Shown piece by piece: positions 16,709-30,789 of a DNA stretch of 64,000 nt; positions within the stretch are counted from its first letter, which is position 1; each line of letters begins with the position of its first letter. The position numbers were made by a program, and so were the translations under genes. This DNA is from Fibrobacter sp. (GTDB lineage Bacteria > Fibrobacterota > Fibrobacteria > Fibrobacterales > Fibrobacteraceae), in contig JAFPWY010000015.1 in NCBI GenBank assembly GCA_017412605.1, forward strand, positions 1 to 64,000, in the 5' to 3' direction. The notes beneath the pieces are model-generated. The model saw only the letters and a program-made list of their open reading frames with translations. It was not told the DNA's origin and searched no databases.

Positions 16709-18071
16709 TGGAACCTCCGGCAAGTTTGAAAGCCAGGGCGATTTCGGAATTGTTGGTCGATTCGTAAACGGGTTCGCTCTGTTCGCCCAGGATAATGTCG
16801 CGGTAATAGAAGTCGCGCAGGTTGTTGGTCGTCTTCACGCCGCTGAAGCGGATGTACCTGTTCATCGGGTTTGTGGTAGTGAACACGATGAAGTTCTTGT
16901 CCAGCGTTTCGAGGGGCCGCAGGTTGTGCGACGTGAACAGCAGCTGCCCCTTGCCCTTCTCGGAAATGACGCGGAGAATTTCGCCCAGCAGGTATTCGAA
17001 GATGCCGGAATCGAGCTCGTCTATGGCGACCGTGATGGAACGGTTGTTATAGACATCGATAAGCAGGGAGAGTATGGATATGATTTTCTTGATGCCGTCG
17101 GATTCCATCACGAGCGGGAATTCATGGCCTTCCTTGCAAGATGTCATCTGCACGATATAGCCCAGCGTACCATCGGGCATAAGTTCCTTGCCGAGAATCT
17201 TCAGGCCGACCTTGAGATTGGGAATAATCTGCGGCAGAACGATGTTTATGCTGTTGATTGTTTTTTTCAGAATCTCCAAAACAATCGAAGAAACAGGTGT
17301 TGATCTTCTTAATGCGAGCAACAGGCTTAGGGACGTATGGTTTTCGCCGTGGTCCAGAGAGATATGGAGCGGCATGTCGTTTAAGTTGATGCGCCCCGTA
17401 GAAGCCGTCCTGATTACAAAAAGTTCACGTGCGCCATACCACGCCAATCGTGCCAAAATAGAATTAGTTTCTCCAGGTATAATGGCATCGTTCATTTCCT
17501 TCGAGAATATAAAGGAGGCGGTATTTGCTTCGGCCATTTTTTTTGCGACGAGCAGGGCGGTCTTTTTGTTTTTGTCTTTGCCCATGAGCGCGTCGTATTT
17601 CGCTTTGGGGACAAAAGGGGCTTCGCTGTCGGTGTCTATGTAATCGACAAACTTGGTCGCAGAATCCTTATTTTTGCTCGAATAAGAAATCTTCTCGTTG
17701 CAAATGACTAATCTGGTGAGGTGTTCGCTTTCGGCTTTCTTTAGTGTGAAGCTATAGACTACTTTGTAGCTGGTTCCGCTATCGTTATCTTCGATGGCGA
17801 ACTCGAATTCAAGACGGGCAGACTCGCTATCGACATTGATGCAAGATATGAAATAGTTGGCGACGTCTTGGGGCATGGGGTATCCCATAAGGCAATGCCT
17901 CAGCAAGACCAGGGCTTCGATAATCGCTGTTTTACCGGAACCGTTTTGCCCGTAAATACCGGCAATACAGGCCTCGTTTTCGTCCTTGCGAACCAGAGAA
18001 ATTTCGCCTTTTTTGACGTTTTTGAAGTTTTCAAGGAGGATTCTCTTCAATATGACCGTTGAGTTCTTCAT
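16698..18071 (-). CDS. AAA15/RloA-like ATPase, first gene of the operon
   Basis: 457 residues. P-loop GQNGSGKT at residues 41-48 follows LENFKNVKKGEISL, the usual SMC/RecF-like opening. The second half holds the ABC-type core with TVAIDELDSGIFEYLLGEIL (Walker B/D-loop region) and QLLFTSHNLRPL (switch His). The end (RFSGVKTTNNLRDFYYRDII) resembles RloA/AbiL-type ATPases of abortive-infection systems. It is followed by TOPRIM, ExoX_C-like and helical genes with overlaps or gaps of a few bases. Confidence 0.8.
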   Translation of the reverse strand: MKNSTVILKRILLENFKNVKKGEISLVRKDENEACIAGIYGQNGSGKTAIIEALVLLRHCLMGYPMPQDVANYFISCINVDSESARLEFEFAIEDNDSGTSYKVVYSFTLKKAESEHLTRLVICNEKISYSSKNKDSATKFVDYIDTDSEAPFVPKAKYDALMGKDKNKKTALLVAKKMAEANTASFIFSKEMNDAIIPGETNSILARLAWYGARELFVIRTASTGRINLNDMPLHISLDHGENHTSLSLLLALRRSTPVSSIVLEILKKTINSINIVLPQIIPNLKVGLKILGKELMPDGTLGYIVQMTSCKEGHEFPLVMESDGIKKIISILSLLIDVYNNRSITVAIDELDSGIFEYLLGEILRVISEKGKGQLLFTSHNLRPLETLDKNFIVFTTTNPMNRYIRFSGVKTTNNLRDFYYRDIILGEQSEPVYESTNNSEIALAFKLAGGSNAS

Positions 18072-18538
18072 ACCCCTAAAATAGCTTAATCAGCCGAAAA
18101 AGTCAACGCCAAACGCAAAAACGATATAAAAAATATCGAAAATGGCTTTGATTAGTTGAAAAATAGGTGTGGTGAAGCCGGGACATAGTCCATATAATAC
18201 CTCTTTTTTTTGATGCTGGGGGTGGGGAAGGGCTTCCCCTCGCGAGAAGTCCGTGGAAGGAGATTTTCGTCCTTCTCGGACAGTTGGGGTAAAAAAAATG
18301 AAGGCTCTGGAGCAATCAGGTGCTTATTTTAAAGGGTAAAGTAAAAATGTGCCAGTGCCATTTGTTCTAATTTTGTGAATTTGTGTTATATCTGCAACAA
18401 AGTATTTGGAAAATGATTGCGTTTCTTGTGATGTAGCATATTTATAATAAATTTTTCGGATAAGTTACTTTTGCAAATGAATGAATGAGTATACATTTAG
18501 AGCGTTATAAATTGACTAGATAATTAGAGGTTATGATA
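18072..18538. other. Intergenic region between divergent defence operons with hairpins
   Basis: 467 bases with no credible ORF. From left: a palindrome CGATAT-AAAAA-ATATCG (18122-18138), 51 bases before the ATPase start; a G-rich hairpin GGGGAA/TTCCCC (18224-18239); and a longer hairpin with arms GTCCG..GAAGGA and TCCTTC.CGGAC (18249-18281). The last 200 bases are AT-rich and should contain the promoter of the reverse transcriptase operon. The hairpin block could be part of an RNA or a degraded element. Confidence 0.5.
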
Positions 18539-20149
18539 ATGGATTTTGCTAAAATAGCTATAGATAATATATCAAAGTGGGGTGATACGGATATTTTCCC
18601 TTTTTCTGTGGAAAATGCTCTTTTTTATGACAAACCTGATTTGGTTAGAAATCTCATTATAGATATGGAACGGAATTTTGATGCTTGGATGGCTGATTAT
18701 CCGGTTAAATGCGTAAAAACGTGTGTTCCTGTGGGGTATACTGGTTATCGTTGGGCCTCTTCCATTGATCCGTTATGGAATTGTTTTTTATTGTATCAAA
18801 CGCTTAAGATATCAGAGAAGTTGGAAAAAAATCGTATTCCGATTAGTAAACAAAGTGTTTTCTCGTATCGATTAAAAATAGATGAAGAATCTGGTAAAAT
18901 TTTTGATCCCGATCAGAATTGGAGAGCATTTTGCACAAAAGCTGTTGAATATGCTGAATCAGGAAAATATCGATTTGTTGTGCGTTTTGATATATCAGAT
19001 TTTTATAATCGTATCTATCATCATCGTCTTGAAAATAATTTGATTAGATGTAAGGCTGATGGCAATGTAATACATCGAATAATGAAGATTTTGCAAGCGT
19101 TATCAGATGATGCCTCTTATGGACTTCCTGTAGGTGGAAATGCTTCAAGAATTTTGGCAGAAACACTTTTAACATCCTTTGATCAGATGTTAGCAATAAA
19201 AAGAATTGTTTTTTGTCGTTATGTAGATGATTATATATTATTTGCGGATTCACGAGAAGATGCGTTTAAAAAACTAAACTATTGTGCAAAGTATCTTTTG
19301 CAGAATCAGGGATTAGGACTTCAGAAAAGTAAAACACAAGTGATGACTATTTCTGAATTTATATCGCAAACAAAAAATGTTCTTGAATCAATGGAAGAAG
19401 AAAGTGATGAAATCTCCAAAAAACGTGCTGAGTTTTTAAGACTTCATATACATTATGATCCGTATTCTGCTACAGCAGAAGAAGATTACGAAAAATTAAA
19501 AGAGAATATAAAGAGTTTTGATGTTCTATCTATATTAAAAAATGAAGTGCGGAAAAGTAGGATTCACCACGCTTTGGGAAAACAAATCCTAAATGCAGTA
19601 TCCTTTTTAGATGGAAGGAAGCTAGATCTCGCATTTAGCGTGATTGGTGCGAATATTGAAAATTTGTATGCAATTTTTCCCTCTGTTATGCAGATTGTTC
19701 GTAAAAAAATACAGGAAGTTTCACCAGATATACAAAAAGAATTTATTTCGACTTTGTTTGATTTAGTTGAAAAAGATTCTTATATTCTTCAGACGGAAAA
19801 TAACGCTTCTTACGCAGTCCGCGTGTTTGCTAAGTATAATGATGAAGTGAGTTATCAGGCTATTGATAAATTATATTCTAGAGAAGCGTCGTCTTTAGTC
19901 AGGTCTAATTGTCTATATGCAATGGCTAATTTAGGTAATGGTCCGTGGTTGTCAGATAAAAGACCTGATTTTCCATCATTTTCTACTTGGGAACGAAGAG
20001 CTTTTATTGCTTCATCCTTCTTTTTAAATGATGAAGGAAAACATTGGCAAATACATGCAAAGAAACAATTCTCTAAATTTGAAACCATTGTTATGGATTG
20101 GGTTGGTGAAAAAATTAGAGAAAATAAGGATTGGAAATTTCCAATATGA
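18539..20149 (+). CDS. UG/Abi-type reverse transcriptase (defence-associated RT candidate)
   Basis: ATG 18539 has AGAGG 8 bases upstream (the ATG at 18533 is too close). In the 536-residue protein, the N-terminal DTDIFPFSVEN and GYRWASSIDP are typical of the unknown-group/Abi RT class. RT motifs follow: RFDISDFYNRIYHHRLE with catalytic Asp151, GLPVGGNASRILAE, RYVDDYILFAD with the YVDD box at 228-231, and LGLQKSKTQ. The C-terminal half (about 300-536) is alpha-helical with HEAT-like character, the known layout of Abi/UG RTs such as AbiK. No maturase, integrase or retron msr-msd gene was recognised. Its stop codon overlaps the start of a nuclease gene (ATGA). Confidence 0.85.
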   Translation: MDFAKIAIDNISKWGDTDIFPFSVENALFYDKPDLVRNLIIDMERNFDAWMADYPVKCVKTCVPVGYTGYRWASSIDPLWNCFLLYQTLKISEKLEKNRIPISKQSVFSYRLKIDEESGKIFDPDQNWRAFCTKAVEYAESGKYRFVVRFDISDFYNRIYHHRLENNLIRCKADGNVIHRIMKILQALSDDASYGLPVGGNASRILAETLLTSFDQMLAIKRIVFCRYVDDYILFADSREDAFKKLNYCAKYLLQNQGLGLQKSKTQVMTISEFISQTKNVLESMEEESDEISKKRAEFLRLHIHYDPYSATAEEDYEKLKENIKSFDVLSILKNEVRKSRIHHALGKQILNAVSFLDGRKLDLAFSVIGANIENLYAIFPSVMQIVRKKIQEVSPDIQKEFISTLFDLVEKDSYILQTENNASYAVRVFAKYNDEVSYQAIDKLYSREASSLVRSNCLYAMANLGNGPWLSDKRPDFPSFSTWERRAFIASSFFLNDEGKHWQIHAKKQFSKFETIVMDWVGEKIRENKDWKFPI

Positions 20150-20835
20150 TTTCTGAAACAACATTTGCAAGAGGTTATTCATCCTTTTGGATGGAATGTT
20201 TTCCGTGGCTAAATTCGTATTCTCAAACTGTGAATGAATATCAGTTAAATAGGTTTTCTGCGCCCTTTTCTAAATTTGATAAAGCAGAGCATCGCTCTAT
20301 TAATAATACGATTGCTTTTTTTCATTTTCGAAATTTGGTGTCAAACTTGAATTTTTCTCTAGAAAAATCAAGGGATGAAGCGCTCCAGTACATGATGCGT
20401 TTCCCAAGAAATAATGTGTTAACATATGAGTTTAATTTAAATGATAAATATGTTATTGAAACGTTGTTGAAAAATTTGCAGAAAATTCCTAAAACAAACC
20501 TTGTTTTGGATCCATTCTTTTCTGGTTGTGGAATAATTGATAATTGTAGAGGAGATATTCTTCAAGGAAATAAGCTCATAGAAGTTAAGGGTGGAAATAG
20601 GTATATTCAGCCTGCAGATATCAAACAACTAATTGTTTATTTGGCTCTTGATTGGATTTCTTCAAATAAGCACAATATTTATCAAGTAGAAATTTACAAT
20701 CCTCGTGTTGGTTTTTCATGGACAACGGATACGGATGATTTGTTTCGTTCTGTAACGAATTTCACAAAGGAAGAAGCTCTTGAACAGCTGACTAAGTATT
20801 TGGTTATGCAATCTGAAGAAATGGTAATAGAATAA
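20146..20835 (+). CDS. PD-(D/E)xK nuclease-like protein coupled to the RT
   Basis: Start ATG 20146 overlaps the RT stop (ATGA), so translation is coupled. The 229-residue product contains GDILQGNKLIEVKGGNR: Asp137, then Glu146-Val-Lys148, followed by PADIKQLIVYLAL with a conserved-type Gln. This is the core of PD-(D/E)xK nucleases (D, ExK, Q). The N-terminal 130 residues are helical and unassigned. The tight coupling suggests the nuclease acts in the same system as the reverse transcriptase, possibly as effector. Confidence 0.7.
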   Translation: MISETTFARGYSSFWMECFPWLNSYSQTVNEYQLNRFSAPFSKFDKAEHRSINNTIAFFHFRNLVSNLNFSLEKSRDEALQYMMRFPRNNVLTYEFNLNDKYVIETLLKNLQKIPKTNLVLDPFFSGCGIIDNCRGDILQGNKLIEVKGGNRYIQPADIKQLIVYLALDWISSNKHNIYQVEIYNPRVGFSWTTDTDDLFRSVTNFTKEEALEQLTKYLVMQSEEMVIE

Positions 20836-20864
20836 AACGCTTAAACTTTTTTAAGGAGATAAAA

Positions 20865-21293
20865 ATGGACATGATTTGGACCATAATAGAAAAGTTGACT
20901 AGTCTAATGGGCCCGATAGCGACTCTCGGTAGAGAAAAAAGGGAACTGCAGGATAACGCTCTTAGGGCGATTTCTCATGCGTTGCATGAGACTCAAATTT
21001 ATTATGCAGGATTAAGAAGAGGAAATGAAATAGATCGTGAAATAGAGAAGCAATTATCTCGTTATTGGTCGGCAGCAGCGATTCCTCTTAGGCATATAGA
21101 TCGAGATTTGGCGATGCTTTGTGAAGAAAAAAGTAATTATTGGATTTGTCCAGAAGAATGGCGTGGAGATAATGTGACAAAAATAAGTATTCAGTTGGAC
21201 AATCTAGCTGATGCATACAGGCGTTTAATTAAACCGGGCTATAAAAGAGCGGCTGTTGTTAATCGGAATGAAATGTTTAATGATAACCCTTAG
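20865..21293 (+). CDS. Small helical protein, third gene of the RT cassette
   Basis: 142 residues behind a good AAGGAG (20851-20856), 29 bases after the nuclease gene. All-helical composition (TLGREKRELQDNALRAISHA, then LHETQIYYAGL) with a conserved-looking ICPEEWRGD stretch. No known family recognised. Its position at the end of the RT-nuclease transcript suggests a regulatory or structural partner. Confidence 0.6.
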   Translation: MDMIWTIIEKLTSLMGPIATLGREKRELQDNALRAISHALHETQIYYAGLRRGNEIDREIEKQLSRYWSAAAIPLRHIDRDLAMLCEEKSNYWICPEEWRGDNVTKISIQLDNLADAYRRLIKPGYKRAAVVNRNEMFNDNP

Positions 21294-21511
21294 TTCATTC
21301 TTTTGCGCAAGTAAGTAAAGATTCTGAAAATGTAACGATTTATATTAATTTGATGTGCAGGTAAATGACGAAGGGGCTTTGTATTGTAAAAATCTTCGGC
21401 AAGATTAGATGAATTGTTCGGCAGAAAACTTTTCTCGCGAGTTTTCAGTGCATGCTGTTGCAAATGAAATCTGACTAGGACTGCGCGCACCACATTTTTT
21501 ACTTTCCATAA

Positions 21512-21530
21512 CCGCCCTTATGAGAAGATA
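21512..21530 (+). repeat. Inverted repeat IR-L of hsdS inversion cassette
   Basis: CCGCCCTTATGAGAAGATA, 19 bp, perfectly repeated in inverse orientation at 22596-22614. It encodes RPYEKI at the start of each half-hsdS cassette. Confidence 0.9.
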
Positions 21531-22079
21531 ACTGTTGAAGATGCGCCTTTTGATATTCCTAGTTCATGGAAATGGGTAAAATTGGGCGATGTATGCACTT
21601 TTTTAAATGGTTTTGCGTTCGATAGTAAAGATTTTCAAAAAGAAGGAATTCCTATTATTAGAATTTCTAATATCGGAAAAGAATCTATTGATTTATCTAA
21701 TTGCGTGTATTCAAAAGATATACTGAGCTCAAATTTCGAGGTCATTGATGGTGATTTGCTTATAGCGATGTCCGGAGCTACAACCGGGAAAATGGGTATT
21801 TACACAAATTGCGACAAGGCTTATCTGAATCAACGAGTTGGAAACGTTAAAATCAAGAATGAAGAAGTGCTTATACGTGGCTATAGGAACATATTCCTTT
21901 TTTCACAAAGCGATCGCATTCTTGCTGATGCATATGGAGGAGCCCAACCTAATATTAGTAGTAAGGCTATATGTGAAATCCCTATGCCTCTTCCACCTTT
22001 AGCAGAGCAGAAACGAATCGTAGACAAGGTCGAAGAGCTTTTCAAATCGCTAGATGAGATTTTGCTCCATCTGATCTAA
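21512..22079 (+). pseudogene. hsdS: Silent hsdS half-cassette A (one target recognition domain)
   Basis: The frame is open from the inverted repeat (HNRPYEKITVEDAPFDIPSS, then WKWVKLGDVCTF) to the stop at 22079 and encodes one DNA target-recognition domain plus the C-terminal helix PLPPLAEQKRIVDKVEELF. It lacks a start codon with ribosome site and the first half of HsdS, so it is a storage copy. It matches the arrangement of the second half of the complete hsdS at 23504-25018. Its end overlaps the end of cassette B, which lies in the opposite orientation. Confidence 0.8.
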
Positions 22080-22614
22080 TGTGGAATACAATTCTTCAAT
22101 CTTTGAAACAATACGAGATTGCTCATTTAAGGGCGGGATTGGTAATTCATATTTTTTTACTTCATATGGTTTTGCCCTAGTTAAAGAGCCGCCAACACCT
22201 GATGTGTTTGAAAGCATTTTATTCAAAAAATAATTAGATTGAAGTACATAAACTAGATATTGCGGATTCAATCTAGAATTTCTAATAATAACCCATTCCG
22301 AAGATGCAATCATCCGGTGTTCCGTAAATTGAGGAACGCGCCATACTCTGTTTAAGTGTGGATTTATTTTGCTAATTAAAACATCGTCTTTTTTTACTAA
22401 AACTTTTGTAGATCCTATTTCTGATCCAGTTACAATTTCCGGATGCCTTACTTCAAAACACGGGACGCTATATAATTCATATACGCGATTCTTATTTTCT
22501 TTTAACATCGGATTTTCAGTATATGACTGAAAATCATTAATATCGTCCATTCTTACCCAACGCCAACTTTCTGGTATTTCAAAGGGAATGTTCTCTATCT
22601 TCTCATAAGGGCGG
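22050..22614 (-). pseudogene. hsdS: Silent hsdS half-cassette B
   Basis: On the minus strand from the inverted repeat at 22614: RPYEKIENIPFEIPESWRWV then RMDDINDFQSY and a different target-recognition domain, ending with PIPPLNEQSRIVSKIEELY. No start or first half is present. It is convergent with cassette A, overlapping by 30 bases in the shared C-terminal helix region. Confidence 0.8.
22596..22614 (-). repeat. Inverted repeat IR-R of hsdS inversion cassette
   Basis: Reverse complement of 21512-21530, identical over 19 bp. A related site with a few differences lies in the active hsdS at about 24077-24097 (minus strand CCGCCCCTACAAGAAGA), encoding RPYKK. Confidence 0.9.
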
Positions 22615-22680
22615 CAGTGTAAACTTGCAAAATGATTCTTTGTTATAAATCGATATCATCATTTAAACAAAGGAATCAAC

Positions 22681-23502
22681 ATGCCAAAACAAAAACGAGA
22701 ACAAACGCCTTTTGAACGGTATCTGCGAAAGCAGAATCTTTCTGAAAATACGCTAACATCCTATTTATGGACTGTCAAATACTATTCCGAGCATTACGAG
22801 GATTTTTCAAAGGAAAATCTTTTGGCGTATAAGGAATATCTTATTGAATTCTTTAAGCCCAAGACGGTTAATCTTCGCTTGCAGGGATTGAACAAGTATT
22901 TGATTTTTATCAAGAAAGGAAAATTGCAACTGAAATTCGTCAAGGAACAGCAGAAAAATTTCTTGGAGAACGTCATCAGCAATGCGGATTATCAGTTTTT
23001 TAAATCAATGCTTAAGGCTGATTGTAATTTGGAGTGGTATTTTGTGGTGTGGTTCCTGGCGGCAACGGGAGCGCGTGTCAGCGAACTGACGCAAATCAAG
23101 GTGGAACATGTGAAAATCGGCTGGTTTGATCTGTATTCCAAAGGCGGTAAACTTCGGCGACTGTATATTCCTAAAATTCTCCGCAAAGAAGCGCTTGAAT
23201 GGTTGTCTAGTATTAATCGACATTCAGGATTTATCTTCTTGAATCGTTTTGGCAAGCGGATTACTACAAGGGGGATTGCTTCGCAATTAAAGACTTACGC
23301 CATCAAATATGGAATTAGCACCAAGGTCGTGTATCCACATTCTTTCCGACACCGTTACGCAAAGAATTTTCTAGAGAAATTCAATGACATCTCGCTACTT
23401 GCCGATTTGATGGGTCACGAAAGCATTGAAACGACTAGAATCTACCTTCGCAGAACCGCGAGCGAACAACAGGAAATTGTCGATACAGTCGTAACTTGGT
23501 AA
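22681..23502 (+). CDS. Tyrosine recombinase, probable hsdS invertase
   Basis: 273 residues. The N-terminal SAM-like domain (FERYLRKQNLSENTLTSYLW) is followed by the catalytic domain with ATGARVSELTQIK (first Arg), PHSFRHRYAKNF (H-x-x-R), LMGHESIETTRIYLR (GH and the nucleophilic Tyr). Lying between silent hsdS cassettes and the complete hsdS, and ending 1 base from it, it fits the tyrosine recombinases that invert hsdS segments in phase-variable type I systems. Its own promoter should lie in the 66 bases between IR-R and the ATG. Confidence 0.85.
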   Translation: MPKQKREQTPFERYLRKQNLSENTLTSYLWTVKYYSEHYEDFSKENLLAYKEYLIEFFKPKTVNLRLQGLNKYLIFIKKGKLQLKFVKEQQKNFLENVISNADYQFFKSMLKADCNLEWYFVVWFLAATGARVSELTQIKVEHVKIGWFDLYSKGGKLRRLYIPKILRKEALEWLSSINRHSGFIFLNRFGKRITTRGIASQLKTYAIKYGISTKVVYPHSFRHRYAKNFLEKFNDISLLADLMGHESIETTRIYLRRTASEQQEIVDTVVTW

Positions 23503-23503
23503 T

Positions 23504-29266
<5,763 letters not shown>

Positions 29267-29523
29267 AGCTTTTTTCAGTGTAAATATATATTAGGGATCA
29301 GTTGTTGGAAATGTAAGGTGGCGATTTCTGCGGTATTTGAGGGTTAAATCGGCCTAATTCTGCGAAAAATGAGGAAAAACATTGATTTTTTTGTTGTTTT
29401 GGAGGAAATGGAATGTAGTTTTAGAGGCGTAATCAAGAGAATGTTTTATATCATCTGCTCCTAATGAACGGCCAGGTGGCGGTAGGGTAAAAGAAGTAAA
29501 ATATTTTTATATAGAGTTAGAAT

Positions 29524-30789
29524 ATGCAATTAGGTTGGATTGATTTTTCAAAAGAAGATAAGGACAAGGCGTTAAAAGTAATGTGGCTCTTAAAAGAATC
29601 AGACGTTCTTGATGAACTTGGTTTTGGCGTGCTTAGAAATGCTTTTGCGAATGATTTTTTCCCTGGAATATCAACGCTTCATACACGTCCTAAATACTTA
29701 TATCTCGTTTACTATATGCTTCTTGATTTTCAAAAAAAGTGCAGAGATCAGAACGGTTCTAAAATTCCATTTGATGTAAATCCTTCTGTGTTTAAAGAAA
29801 AAATGAGAAAGTTGATTGACTCAGAAGAACATAGTGTGAAAAATTGTTTAATAAAAAACAAATGCGAAGAGGGTGTTTTTGGAAGTTCTAAAAAACAAGA
29901 AAGCTATTGGGTAGATAGAACCCCTTTAGTTGTGTATTGGACTGGTCTTAGAACATACGGTTTTTTGAAAAAAAAGGAAAATCTAGTTTCCTATAATGAT
30001 GTTCTTGTATTTTTTTATGAAATAGCGAAGGATAAAGATGCTAAGAAAAACACATGGAAAAAACTAAGAACAGATGATGAAGATGAACATAATCTTGGAA
30101 AATCATTTTCTAGTCCGTTGAATGAATTTAAATATGATTCAAATTGGAAAAAAAATGCCGTTATTGATTTGTCGAATGAAGAAGCCAAGGATTTGAAAAA
30201 TAGAATCATTAATGGTGAGTTCTCAAAGAATTCTCTATTCGCCTTGCTTTTAAAAATGAATGATTTGTCAGATGTTTTTTATAAAATGGATTTTGCAACC
30301 TTTGTAAATGTGTATAAGAATCAATTTCCCGACGAAGTCAAAGAAAAGCTAGTGCTAGCGACACAATTGAATGACTTTTATAATATGGTAATGGTTCGCT
30401 ATTCCTTTCTTCTTGATAAGGAACGTTTTAAAGACAATTGGGAAAAAATGGCGAAGGACGCCCTAAAGATTTGCAGACAATTCAATCCTCAAAAAATTTA
30501 TTCAGTAATGAATATACATAGAGATCCCTTGGAAATTTTTTTGAATAATTTGAAAAAGGCGATTCCAGTAGCCATAGAATCTGGAGATTATCGTGAAGTG
30601 GATCGCTTAATAAAAGAGCGAGAACTGAAAAAGAAGAAAGAAAAAAATGCAAAAATTGGTCACCCAGATAGAATTTCAAGCCAGGATTTAAAAAAATATG
30701 AAAATATGACTAATTTAAGATTTAACTTCCGATTTGATAGAGCAAAACAATATATTGAAGATATTAAAAAGGGGCTGAATAATGCTTGA
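29524..30789 (+). CDS. DUF6361-like protein, first gene of a four-gene defence-like operon
   Basis: 421 residues. The opening LGWIDFSKEDKDKALKVMWL then VLDELGFGVLRNAFANDFFP and TRPKYLYLVYYML matches the DUF6361 pattern known to me. The C-terminal part is helical and very basic (RELKKKKEKNAKIG). No catalytic motif is visible. It overlaps the PLD gene by 8 bases. DUF6361 proteins are often found beside PLD-family nucleases and helicases; molecular role unknown. Confidence 0.7.
   Translation: MQLGWIDFSKEDKDKALKVMWLLKESDVLDELGFGVLRNAFANDFFPGISTLHTRPKYLYLVYYMLLDFQKKCRDQNGSKIPFDVNPSVFKEKMRKLIDSEEHSVKNCLIKNKCEEGVFGSSKKQESYWVDRTPLVVYWTGLRTYGFLKKKENLVSYNDVLVFFYEIAKDKDAKKNTWKKLRTDDEDEHNLGKSFSSPLNEFKYDSNWKKNAVIDLSNEEAKDLKNRIINGEFSKNSLFALLLKMNDLSDVFYKMDFATFVNVYKNQFPDEVKEKLVLATQLNDFYNMVMVRYSFLLDKERFKDNWEKMAKDALKICRQFNPQKIYSVMNIHRDPLEIFLNNLKKAIPVAIESGDYREVDRLIKERELKKKKEKNAKIGHPDRISSQDLKKYENMTNLRFNFRFDRAKQYIEDIKKGLNNA

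Noticed and set aside
18103-18315. 70-codon minus-strand frame upstream of the ATPase
   Set aside because: Composition looks like translated hairpin and AT-rich spacer, no ribosome site, no family resemblance.
18539-20149. Retron or group II intron reverse transcriptase
   Set aside because: No maturase or endonuclease domain, no recognised msr-msd; the N-terminal signature and helical C-terminus fit UG/Abi RTs.
22681-23502. Tyrosine recombinase as integrase of a mobile island
   Set aside because: Its position between silent hsdS cassettes and active hsdS fits an hsdS invertase better; no tRNA or attachment duplication was seen.
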